Origin: Cellulosimicrobium cellulans
Lineage (GTDB): Bacteria > Actinomycetota > Actinomycetes > Actinomycetales > Cellulomonadaceae
DNA length: 64,000 nt
Assembly: GCF_024124905.1 (NCBI RefSeq)
Contig: NZ_JAMXST010000001.1
Coordinates: 620,001-684,000, forward strand
Reading direction: 5' to 3'
The notes under the pieces were generated by a model that ran no database searches, was not told where the DNA came from, and saw only the letters and a list, made by a program, of their open reading frames with translations. The first letter of the stretch is position 1. Every line of letters begins with the position of its first letter. Below, piece by piece: positions 17,494-24,818 of this stretch. Made by a program: the position numbers and the translations under genes.

Positions 17494-19223
17494 GCTGCCT
17501 CCTCGATCGAGAGCTGGGAGTAGACGATCTCCTGGTACGTCTCGTTGGACTCGAGGAGCTCGGCGTGCGTGCCGCGGCCGACGATGCGGCCGTGGTCGAG
17601 CACGAGGATCTGGTCGGCGCCGCGGATCGTCGCGACGCGCTGCGCGACGACGATCACCGTGGACCGGCGGGTGCGGGGCGCGAGGGCCGCGCGCAGGCGC
17701 GCGTCGGTCGCGTAGTCGAGCGCGGAGAACGAGTCGTCGAACAGGTAGACCGCGGGGTCGCGCACGATCGCGCGGGCGATCGCGAGCCGCTGACGCTGTC
17801 CGCCCGAGAAGTTCGTCCCGCCCTGTGCGACGGGCGCCTCGAGCCCGCCGTCCAGCGCCTCGACGAACTCGCGGGCCTGGGCGACGTCGAGCGCCTCCCA
17901 CATCTGCTCCTCCGTCGCGTCGGGGCGGCCGTACCGGAGGTTGTCCGCGACGGTGCCGGAGAACAGGTACGCCTTCTGCGGCACGAGGCCGAGGAGCGAC
18001 CCGAGGTCCGCGCCCGTGAGGTCGCGCACGTCGGTCCCGTCGATGCGCACCGACCCGCCCGTGACGTCGAACAGCCGCGGCACGAGGTTGAGCAGCGTCG
18101 TCTTGCCGGCGCCGGTCGAGCCGATGATCGCGGTCGTCTGCCCGGGCTCGGCCACGAACGAGACGTCGTGCAGCACCGGGTCCTCCGCTCCCGGGTAGCG
18201 GAACTCGACGCCGTCGAGCTCGACGCGCCCGGTCCGCGACGTGAGCGCCACGGGCCGCTCCGGCTCGACGACCGTGGCCGTCGTGCGCAGGACGTCGGTG
18301 ATGCGCTCGGCGGAGACCGCGGCGCGCGGCACCATCATGAACATCATCGTCGACATCATCACGGCCATGAGGATGTACATGAGGTAGGACAGGAACGCGG
18401 TGAGCGCACCGACCTCCATGTCGCCCGCGTCGATCTGGCGCCCGCCGAACCACAGCACCGCGATGCTCGACGCGTTCATGACGAGCATGACGGTCGGGAA
18501 CATGAGCGCCATGAGCTTGCCCGCCTTGAGCGAGACGTCGAACAGCGCGTCGTTCGCGACGTCGAACCGCTCGGCCTCGTGCCGCTCGCGCACGAACGCG
18601 CGGATCACGCGGATGCCCGTGATCTGCTCGCGCAGGACGGCGTTGATGCCGTCGATCTTCTTCTGCATCTGCCGGAAGTACGGGACCATCCGCCAGATGA
18701 TGAGCCCCACGCTCACGCCGAGCACCGGCACGATGACGAGGAGCAGGCCGGAGAGCTCGACGTTCTCCTGCAGGGCCATGACCACGCCGCCGACGAGCAT
18801 GATCGGCGCCATGACCATGATCGTCAGGGACAGCAGCACGAGCATCTGCACCTGCTGCACGTCGTTCGTCGTGCGCGTGATGAGGGACGGCGCGCCGAAC
18901 TGGCCCATCTCCTGGGCGGAGAAGCGCTGCACGTTGGTGAACAGGCCGGCGCGCACGTCGCGGCCGAACGACATCGCGACCCGCGCACCGAAGTACACGG
19001 CCCCGACCGCGCACACGACCTGCCCGAGGCTCACGAGGAGCATCAGGCCGCCGGTGCGCATGATGTAGGCGGTGTCGCCCTGCGTGACGCCCTGGTCGAT
19101 GATGTCGGCGTTGAGGCTCGGGAGGTACAGCGACGCGAGCGTCGCCACGAGCTGGAGCCCGAGGAGGATGAGGATCGGTGTCAGGTAAGGACGCAACCGC
19201 GTCTTCAAGAGGCTGACGAGCAT
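17490..19223 (-). CDS. ABC exporter half-transporter, subunit with degenerate Walker B
   Basis: 577 residues: six-helix membrane domain with a Met-rich stretch near TM6 (LMYILMAVMMSTMMFMM), then Walker A GSTGAGKTT, LVPQKAYLF, a canonical signature FSGGQRQ, and Walker B VYLFDDSFSALD, where Asp replaces the catalytic Glu. The switch motif reads AQRVAT instead of a histidine H-loop. Together with the non-canonical signature in the partner, this makes one nucleotide site degenerate, the known arrangement in heterodimeric exporters. ATG 19223 has AGGAAA upstream. It lies 130 bases downstream of the tetR-like gene on the same strand and is probably in its transcript. Confidence 0.9.
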   Translation of the reverse strand: MLVSLLKTRLRPYLTPILILLGLQLVATLASLYLPSLNADIIDQGVTQGDTAYIMRTGGLMLLVSLGQVVCAVGAVYFGARVAMSFGRDVRAGLFTNVQRFSAQEMGQFGAPSLITRTTNDVQQVQMLVLLSLTIMVMAPIMLVGGVVMALQENVELSGLLLVIVPVLGVSVGLIIWRMVPYFRQMQKKIDGINAVLREQITGIRVIRAFVRERHEAERFDVANDALFDVSLKAGKLMALMFPTVMLVMNASSIAVLWFGGRQIDAGDMEVGALTAFLSYLMYILMAVMMSTMMFMMVPRAAVSAERITDVLRTTATVVEPERPVALTSRTGRVELDGVEFRYPGAEDPVLHDVSFVAEPGQTTAIIGSTGAGKTTLLNLVPRLFDVTGGSVRIDGTDVRDLTGADLGSLLGLVPQKAYLFSGTVADNLRYGRPDATEEQMWEALDVAQAREFVEALDGGLEAPVAQGGTNFSGGQRQRLAIARAIVRDPAVYLFDDSFSALDYATDARLRAALAPRTRRSTVIVVAQRVATIRGADQILVLDHGRIVGRGTHAELLESNETYQEIVYSQLSIEEAA

Positions 19224-19353
19224 GGGTTTCCTGTCCGGGTGGGGGGCTACGGGACGGACGGTCGGGCCGGTGGACGATCCCGGGCGCACCGGGGGGCTCG
19301 AACCGTGCGGCGGGCCGGGCGAGGGCCGCCGCAGGGCGCGGGCGGCGCGCCCC

Positions 19354-20130
19354 TCAGGGCGAGGGGTCGGTGGTGACGTCGGCTCCGATGCCGCCCAGGA
19401 TCAGGTCGGCGAGCTGCACGGCGTCGAGCCTGTCACCGCCGGACAGGTGCGGCAAGGCGTTTCCGAAGACGAGGGAGAAGACGGCGCGCGCCGCGAGCCC
19501 CGGGTCCACGCGCAGCTCCGCGCGGTGGGCGACGAGCGTGCGCTCGATCGCCCCGACGATCTCGCGCGCGGAGCGTTCGCGCGCGTCGAACCCCGCCCGT
19601 CGCGCGTCCGGGCCGTGCCCGGCGCGCATCCGCCGCACGGTGTCGGCCCGGTCCTGCCGCTCGGTCCGCGGGTCGCCGGCCCCGGCCCCGTGCGCGCCGC
19701 CACGGTGGGGGTCGAGCACCTGGTGGGCCGCGGCGAAGATCCGCATCCCGACGCGCTGCGCCTCGAGCAGGAACTCGACGATGCTCACCACGAGCGGGCG
19801 CAGACCGTCGTCGTCGGGGAGGTCAGCGATCGCGGCGACCGCGGGCGCCGGGTCGAGCGAGCGCACGACGGCGGCGTGCAGGATCTCGTCCTTGTCGGCG
19901 AACGCGCGGAACAGCGTCCCCTCGGCCACCCCGGCGGCGTCCGCGATCTGCCGGGTCGTCACGGCGGCGCCGTGCTGGACGAGCAGCGGGATCGTCGCGG
20001 CCGCGATCGCGTCGCGCCGCTCCTCGCGCGAGAGCGGGCGGGCACGCGTGCGCTCGGGTGCGGGCGCGTCGGGCGTCGCGTCGGGCGACGTGCCGGGCGG
20101 CGCGTCCGACGGGGAAGGGAGCGGTGTCAC
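19354..20130 (-). CDS. TetR-family repressor of the ABC exporter operon
   Basis: 258 residues: a Pro/Ala-rich flexible start, TetR helix-turn-helix at about 40-85 (IAAATIPLLVQHG, TTRQIADAAGVAEGTLFRAFADKDEIL), and a variable C-terminal ligand/dimer domain. GTG 20130 is preceded seven bases upstream by TAGCGT (20143-20138 on this strand) without a ribosome site, so a leaderless mRNA is likely; an earlier start would run through the operator. The perfect inverted repeat at 20147-20162 just upstream indicates autorepression and control of the two exporter genes downstream. Confidence 0.85.
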   Translation of the reverse strand: MTPLPSPSDAPPGTSPDATPDAPAPERTRARPLSREERRDAIAAATIPLLVQHGAAVTTRQIADAAGVAEGTLFRAFADKDEILHAAVVRSLDPAPAVAAIADLPDDDGLRPLVVSIVEFLLEAQRVGMRIFAAAHQVLDPHRGGAHGAGAGDPRTERQDRADTVRRMRAGHGPDARRAGFDARERSAREIVGAIERTLVAHRAELRVDPGLAARAVFSLVFGNALPHLSGGDRLDAVQLADLILGGIGADVTTDPSP

Positions 20131-20146
20131 GAGGGCGACGCTAACT

Positions 20147-20162
20147 GAGTGAGCACTCACTC
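20147..20162. promoter_or_regulatory. TetR-type operator (7-2-7 inverted repeat)
   Basis: GAGTGAG - CA - CTCACTC, a perfect inverted repeat with a two-base spacer, typical of TetR-family operators. It lies immediately upstream of the -10 (20143-20138, minus strand) of the tetR-like gene, between expected -10 and -35, so binding would block transcription. No second copy was seen in front of the ABC genes, which supports a single operon promoter. Confidence 0.8.
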
Positions 20163-20224
20163 GCAATGTCGTCCGCTCACGGCGGAACTCCGTACCGCCG
20201 ACGACACGCCTGCCGCGACGCGCG

Positions 20225-20255
20225 AGAGCCCCGCACCGGGAAGGTGCGGGGCTCT
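20225..20255. terminator. hairpin terminator downstream of the SPFH gene
   Basis: AGAGCCCCGCACC and its exact complement GGTGCGGGGCTCT form a 13-base-pair stem around a GGGAA loop. It lies 113 bases after the SPFH stop (minus strand) and upstream of the tetR promoter, separating the two. The rest of the 205-base interval 20163-20367 shows nothing else I recognise. Confidence 0.75.
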
Positions 20256-20367
20256 GCGGTGCGGACCCAGCGTCCGCCGGGGGTCACCCGCAGGGTGCCG
20301 ACGACGCGGGCGTCAGCGTCGCGGTGCCGTCGGCGTCCGCGTCGGCGTGCGACGTCGAACCCGGAGG

Positions 20368-21681
20368 TCAGCGGTGCGGCGGGAACGACGGCGGCTGCTC
20401 GCCGGACGGCGGCTCGTCCGCCCCGGGCGCGTCCTCCACGGGCGGCGGCGGGGGCGGCGCGTACTGCGCGGGGCCCCCGAGCGGGCGCGGCGTCGCGGCA
20501 CCCGGCTCCGGCGGGCCCGCGCGGTGCTCGCCGGCGCCGCCCGGGTGCTGGCCGCGCTCGGTCTGCGGGTCGAACGGGAGACCGGAGCGCGTGCCCGCGC
20601 TCGTGGCGTCCGCGGTGGCCGCCTCGGCCTGACGACGTGCCTCGGCCAGCGCCTCCGACGGGTCGGTGAGGGACGGCACGCCGAACTTCACACGGTCGCG
20701 CTCGCGCTCGCGGCGCGCCTCGGCGCTCGCCTCGGCCGCCTCCGCGTCCTCGGCGGGCGTCGCGCTCGGCACTCCCCCGCCGTCGATCCCGGGCACGCCG
20801 CCGAAGCCCTTGGCGATGGACCCGAGAGCAGCCGTGAACTCCGTCGGCACGACCCACAGCTTGCTGGCGCTGCCGTTCGCGATCTGCGGGAGCATCTGGA
20901 GGTACTGGTACGCGAGCAGCTTGGGGTCGGCGTCGCCCTCGTGGATGGCGTCGAACACCTGGAGGATCGCGCGCGCCTCGCCCTCGGCCGTGAGGATCTT
21001 CGACTGCGCGTCACCCTCGGCCCGGAGGATCGCCGCCTGCTTCTCGCCCTCGGCCGTGAGGATCTGCGACTGCTTGACACCCTCCGCGGTGAGGATCGCC
21101 GCACGACGGTCACGCTCGGCGCGCATCTGCTGCTCCATCGAGCCCTGCACGCTCGGCGGCGGGTCGATCGACTTGAGCTCGACGCGGTTGACGCGGATGC
21201 CCCAACGCCCGGTGGCCTCGTCGAGCACGCCGCGGAGCTGGCCGTTGATCTGGTCGCGGCTCGTGAGCGTCTGCTCGAGGTCCATCGAACCGATGACGTT
21301 GCGCAGGGTCGTCACGGTGAGCTGCTCGATCGCCGTGATGTAGTTCGCGATCTCGTAGACCGCCGACTTGGGCTCCGTGACCTGGAAGTAGATCACCGTG
21401 TCGATGCTGACCACGAGGTTGTCGGACGTGATCACGGGCTGCGGCGGGAACGAGACGACCTGTTCGCGCAGGTCGACCGAGGCGCGCACGCGGTCGATGA
21501 ACGGCACCAGCAGGTGCAGGCCCGGCTCGAGCGTGCGCGAGTACCGGCCCAGGCGCTCGACGATGATCGCGACCGCCTGCGGCACGATGCGCACCGCCTT
21601 GACGAGCGCGACGACCACGAAGATCAGGATCAGCGCGAGGACGACGTACGCGAGGATCGTTCCGGGACTGGGGTCGTTCAT
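20368..21681 (-). CDS. SPFH/band 7 (stomatin/prohibitin-like) membrane protein
   Basis: 437 residues: one N-terminal membrane helix (about 8-30), the SPFH domain (about 30-190, VPQAVAIIVERLGRYSRTLEPG, DPPPSVQGSM), a heptad-rich coiled coil with repeated ILTAEGxKQ units (about 200-255), and a long Pro/Gly/Ala-rich disordered tail. It is the scaffold type that clusters in membrane microdomains and pairs with NfeD. AGGAGGT lies six bases before the ATG. The nfeD gene sits just upstream on the same strand, the standard STOPP operon, so roles in membrane organisation or quality control are likely. Confidence 0.9.
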   Translation of the reverse strand: MNDPSPGTILAYVVLALILIFVVVALVKAVRIVPQAVAIIVERLGRYSRTLEPGLHLLVPFIDRVRASVDLREQVVSFPPQPVITSDNLVVSIDTVIYFQVTEPKSAVYEIANYITAIEQLTVTTLRNVIGSMDLEQTLTSRDQINGQLRGVLDEATGRWGIRVNRVELKSIDPPPSVQGSMEQQMRAERDRRAAILTAEGVKQSQILTAEGEKQAAILRAEGDAQSKILTAEGEARAILQVFDAIHEGDADPKLLAYQYLQMLPQIANGSASKLWVVPTEFTAALGSIAKGFGGVPGIDGGGVPSATPAEDAEAAEASAEARRERERDRVKFGVPSLTDPSEALAEARRQAEAATADATSAGTRSGLPFDPQTERGQHPGGAGEHRAGPPEPGAATPRPLGGPAQYAPPPPPPVEDAPGADEPPSGEQPPSFPPHR

Positions 21682-21746
21682 CGACTACCTCCTGGTCGGC
21701 GGCGCGACCGGTCGCCCGGCGGCGCGGTGCGGGTCGTGCCGGTCGG

Positions 21747-22199
21747 TCACGACCCGGTCGGGTGCTGGGCGGGCAGCGGCGCGACGACGGCCGTCGCGCC
21801 GTCGATCCGGACGACGCGCACCTCCGTCCCCACCGGGATCTGGGGGGCGTCGGGCTCGGTCCGCGCGGTCCAGACCTCGCCGACGAGCTTCACGCGGCCG
21901 CCGAACTCGCTCACGCGGTCGACGGCGAGCGCCGTCCGGCCGACGTGGGCGGCGACGTTCGTCTCCGTGAGCGGGACCCGCGAGCGCAGGTGGCGCAGGA
22001 GCCACGGCCGCAGGGTGAGCAGCAGGACGGCGCTCACGACCGCGAACGCCACGATCTGCAGCCACAACGGCCCGCCGGCAGCGTTGACGCCGGCCGCGGC
22101 GAGCGAGCCGCCGGCCAGCATGATGAGCACCAGGTCGAGCGAGATGATCTCCACGAGAGCGAGGAGAAGCGCCGCTCCGACCCACCACAGCCAGTCCAT
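21747..22199 (-). CDS. NfeD family membrane protein
   Basis: 150 residues: a membrane start MDWLWWVGAALLLALVEI, one or two further hydrophobic segments, then a C-terminal OB-fold domain (about 85-145, VGRTALAVDRVSEFGGRVKLVGEVWTA). This is the short NfeD type lacking the N-terminal protease domain. Partner of the SPFH protein 65 bases downstream. The ATG at 22199 is used because GGGGGT is correctly spaced; a GTG-like start at 22217 would add six unlikely residues. A TAAAGT -10 is possible near 22235-22240 on this strand, in an AT-richer patch. Confidence 0.9.
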   Translation of the reverse strand: MDWLWWVGAALLLALVEIISLDLVLIMLAGGSLAAAGVNAAGGPLWLQIVAFAVVSAVLLLTLRPWLLRHLRSRVPLTETNVAAHVGRTALAVDRVSEFGGRVKLVGEVWTARTEPDAPQIPVGTEVRVVRIDGATAVVAPLPAQHPTGS

Positions 22200-22293
22200 C
22201 TCGACCCCCGTTCCCACGTGCGCGCTTTACGTGTACTTTACCGAACTTCCGCCCGCCGTGCACGCGTCCTCGCGCAGGTGCGCGACGCGTGCG

Positions 22294-23082
22294 TCACACC
22301 CGTGCGGCGCGCGCCATCCAGCGCCCACCCCCGTGCGCGACGAGGAGCGGCAGGCCGAACGCGTCGCTGAGGTTCTCGGCCGTGAGGACCTCCTCGACCG
22401 GGCCGGCCGTGTGCACGACACCGTCCTTGAGCAGCAGCAGGTGCGTGAACCCGGGCGGGATCTCCTCGACGTGGTGCGTGACGAGCACGAGCACGGGAGA
22501 CGCCGGGTCGCCCGCGAGCTCGGACAGCGCGCCGACCAGCTCCTCGCGCCCGCCGAGGTCGAGCCCCGCGGCCGGCTCGTCGAGGAGCAGGAGCTCGGGG
22601 TCGGTCATGAGCGACCGCGCGATCTGGGTGCGCTTGCGCTCGCCCTCCGAGAGGGTGCCGAACAGGCGGTCCGCCAGGTGGTCGACGCCGAACGCCGCGA
22701 GCAGGTCGCTCGCGCGCTCCGCGTCGAACTCCTCGTACTCCTCGCGCCAGCGGCCGGTGACGCCGTACGCGGCCGTCAGGACGACGTCGCGCACCGTCTC
22801 GTCACCCGGGATCCGCTCGGCCAGCGCCGCGGAGGCGAGGCCGATGCGCGGGCGCAGCTCGAAGACGTCGACGCGGCCGAGCCGCTCGCCGAGGATGTCC
22901 GCCGTGCCCGCGGTGGGGTGCATGCGCGCGGACGCGATCTGCAGCAGGGTCGTCTTGCCGGCGCCGTTGCGGCCCAGCACGACCCACCGCTCGCCCTCGT
23001 TCACCTGCCAGTCCACCGCGTCGAGGATGGTCTTGGTGTCACGGCGGACCGTGACGCCCTTCAGGTCGAGAACCGCGCTCAT
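22294..23082 (-). CDS. ABC transporter-type ATPase (PhrA/ModF-like, YlmA group)
   Basis: 262 residues, a single nucleotide-binding domain with Walker A GRNGAGKTT, signature LSEGERKR, Walker B LLLLDEPAAGLD and H-loop VTHHVEEIP. There is no membrane domain and no permease gene beside it. The closest group I recognise is the COG1119-like set of stand-alone ATPases sometimes called molybdate/photorepair ATPase; the function of most is unknown. The ATG at 23082 fits an overlapping -10 (TAGGGT, 23096-23091 on this strand) eight bases upstream, i.e. a leaderless or near-leaderless start. It is divergent from the gene at 23110. Confidence 0.85.
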   Translation of the reverse strand: MSAVLDLKGVTVRRDTKTILDAVDWQVNEGERWVVLGRNGAGKTTLLQIASARMHPTAGTADILGERLGRVDVFELRPRIGLASAALAERIPGDETVRDVVLTAAYGVTGRWREEYEEFDAERASDLLAAFGVDHLADRLFGTLSEGERKRTQIARSLMTDPELLLLDEPAAGLDLGGREELVGALSELAGDPASPVLVLVTHHVEEIPPGFTHLLLLKDGVVHTAGPVEEVLTAENLSDAFGLPLLVAHGGGRWMARAARV

Positions 23083-23090
23083 GGTCACCG

Positions 23091-23102
23091 ACCCTATAGG
23101 TT
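23091..23102. promoter_or_regulatory. bidirectional promoter with back-to-back -10 elements
   Basis: ACCCTATAGGTT holds TAGGTT on the plus strand (23097-23102, seven bases before GTG 23110) and TAGGGT on the minus strand (23096-23091, eight bases before ATG 23082). The two -10 hexamers abut in a CCTATAGG palindrome, so polymerase can bind in only one direction at a time. Confidence 0.65.
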
Positions 23103-23109
23103 GGCCGAC

Positions 23110-23946
23110 GTGGTCTCACACTCGTCCGAGGGCCCGCACGACGCGACCGGCCCGGGTTCCGGTCCCGGCTCCGCGTCCAGCACTGGCGCCCTCCCCCGCA
23201 GCGCGCTCCTCGCGCTCTGGCTGCGCGCGGCGCGCCTGGGCGACGACGACGGGCTGGCCCGCCTGCTCCGCGCCGTGCAGCGCGACGACGAGCCGCACGT
23301 CGTGTCCGGGGCGCTGGGCGATCTCCGCCTGGAGGACCTGGCCGGGGCGTGGGCCGGCGACGCGCGCGAGGTCGTCGCGCTGGCTCCGGTCCCCGGCGAC
23401 GTCGGCGGCGTCCCGCCGGAGGCCGCCGCGCGCGCGACCGACGCCGGAGAGTGCGTCGTGGTCACCACGTCGTCCGGCTCGTGGGCGCTCGTCCCGGAGG
23501 TCACCGAGTTCGGCAGCGACCTCGAGCCGGGCCACCTCGTGACGTGGCACGTGACGTCGGTGGGACCGTGGAGCACGCGCGCGCTCGGCGCGCTCGGCTC
23601 GCTCGCGGAGGCCGAGCGCGACCTGCGCACCGCGCTGCTCCTCGCGACCCGCGCCCTCGACGAGCTCGACGTCGCGCGCTGGCGCGACGACGCCGCCGGC
23701 GCCCTCGCGGACCTGCGCGCGGGCGGCGTCCCCGCCTGGCAGCTCCCCGCGTCCGTCCCGCCGCGCGCCGTCCAGGTGCTCACCCAGGCCGCCCGCCTGC
23801 GCGCCATCGTCGACCTGGCCACCGCCGACGACGGCGGGTCCGTCAACCTCTGGCAGGCCGACCAGCGCTCCACCGCCCTGCGCGAGGTCGACCGCGCCTC
23901 CCGCCACGCTCTCGGCGCCGCCACCCTCTGGATCGCCGCCTCCTGA
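23110..23946 (+). CDS. conserved-looking hypothetical protein, unrecognised
   Basis: 278 residues, soluble, no signal peptide and no motif I recognise. It is rich in Ala, Leu and Arg with amphipathic helices; a Gly/Ser/Pro linker precedes LLALWLRAARLGDDDGLARLL at about 35-55. A central region (VVVTTSSGSWALVPEVTEFG) looks beta-rich. Codon use is normal for this genome, so it is a resident gene. GTG 23110 follows TAGGTT without a ribosome site (leaderless); the open frame extending far upstream is a shadow. The promoter is shared with the divergent ATPase, which hints at a related function. Confidence 0.65.
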   Translation: MVSHSSEGPHDATGPGSGPGSASSTGALPRSALLALWLRAARLGDDDGLARLLRAVQRDDEPHVVSGALGDLRLEDLAGAWAGDAREVVALAPVPGDVGGVPPEAAARATDAGECVVVTTSSGSWALVPEVTEFGSDLEPGHLVTWHVTSVGPWSTRALGALGSLAEAERDLRTALLLATRALDELDVARWRDDAAGALADLRAGGVPAWQLPASVPPRAVQVLTQAARLRAIVDLATADDGGSVNLWQADQRSTALREVDRASRHALGAATLWIAAS

Positions 23947-23954
23947 CGCTCCGC

Positions 23955-24020
23955 GAGATCGACCCGTGCGTCGTGAGATCGACCCCCAGAGGGTCGATCT
24001 CGAACGTTGGGGTCGATCTC
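23955..24020. repeat. extragenic palindromic element (GAGATCGACCC type), copy 1
   Basis: Two direct copies of GAGATCGACCC (23955-23965 and 23975-23985) followed by two inverted copies GGGTCGATCTC (23991-24001 and 24010-24020). The inner pair forms an 11-base-pair hairpin with a CCAGA loop; the outer pair can close around it. It starts nine bases after a stop codon. The same architecture recurs at 37302-37367. It could act as a terminator or as a REP-like element. Confidence 0.8.
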
Positions 24021-24121
24021 ACGAGGGTGCGGCGCCCGGGCACGCAGGCCCAGGGTGCGTTGATCGATGTGGTGCCGCGGGGCTGAAAGTCGTTGCGGTC
24101 CATCCCGATAGAATTGAGGGC

Positions 24122-24589
24122 GTGCGCGAGGAGCATCTGTTCGGTATCCACCTCTACCCGGCGACGGTGAGAACGGACGTCGTTTCCGGGGCTCGCGAGA
24201 TCGGCAGTGTCCACGACGGGGAGTTTCTGGTCATGGAGGACAGCGACGGGACGACATCGGTGTGCGATGTCGCGACAGGCGAGTGTTCCCCGCTCAACCG
24301 CGACCGAAGGGCCACCGAGGGCTTCCTGGAGGCCTTCGCAGAGTATCTCGGCTCCGGGCCGCCTGCCCCGACACCGGTGACGATGACGGCTGAACAGGCC
24401 GCGGAGCGTCTTCGTGCATTCCAGGAGGGGCAGGTTCCTCCCCGCGTCCTCCCAGCACGCAACGGCCTCTCTCACCGCACACGGCTGAGGAAGCTCCGAA
24501 AGCGGCTGCACGCGATCGATCGCACCGCGACCGGGCCGGACTCATGGTGGAGCGGCCCCATCGAAGAGGCGGAGAACGACCTGCTCTGA
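24122..24589 (+). CDS. hypothetical protein, possibly orphan immunity-like
   Basis: 155 residues from GTG 24122, which follows TAGAAT (24109-24114) by seven bases: a clean leaderless start. The first half, with LFGIHLYPATV, GSVHDGEFLVMEDSDGTTSVCDVATGE and FLEAFAEYL, resembles the display-then-anchor pattern of SUKH-type immunity proteins of polymorphic toxins, but this is a loose resemblance and I cannot confirm it. The C-terminal third is basic and helical. Less GC-rich than neighbours and adjacent to a transposase remnant, so probably acquired. Confidence 0.55.
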   Translation: MREEHLFGIHLYPATVRTDVVSGAREIGSVHDGEFLVMEDSDGTTSVCDVATGECSPLNRDRRATEGFLEAFAEYLGSGPPAPTPVTMTAEQAAERLRAFQEGQVPPRVLPARNGLSHRTRLRKLRKRLHAIDRTATGPDSWWSGPIEEAENDLL

Positions 24590-24595
24590 GGTGCG

Positions 24596-24790
24596 TCACG
24601 GTGAGATGGTGCGTCGCCAGGTCGAGGTGGCGGCGAGGGCGATCGCGGCGCGGCGGTTGCGGGCGAGCCCGTCGGTTCGGATCGCATGCCGGGCCACCCC
24701 TTGAGCTCGTTGACGTAGCGCTCGACGACGTTCCGGTCGCGGTAGCGGACCTGCTGCTGGCGCCGACGTCGATCGGCCGTCCGGGCCTCT
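24596..24790 (-). pseudogene. IS5-family transposase 3' remnant with frameshift
   Basis: On the minus strand one frame encodes QQQVRYRDRNVVERYVNELKGW, the conserved C-terminal block of IS5-group (DDE) transposases. The expected continuation (IRTDGLARNRRAAIALAATS then WRRTISP and a stop at 24598-24596) is present but in another frame, explained by one missing base in the GIA segment near 24687. The 5' two thirds of the gene and both terminal inverted repeats are absent. A dead insertion-sequence fragment. Confidence 0.75.
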
Positions 24791-24818
24791 GCGGTGGGGC
24801 CGCGGGTGGGTGGCCGCG

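Noticed and set aside
20149-23946. 1265-codon plus-strand frame over SPFH, NfeD and ABC genes
   Set aside because: Only the 3' part (23110-23946) looks like protein; the rest is antisense to three recognisable genes.
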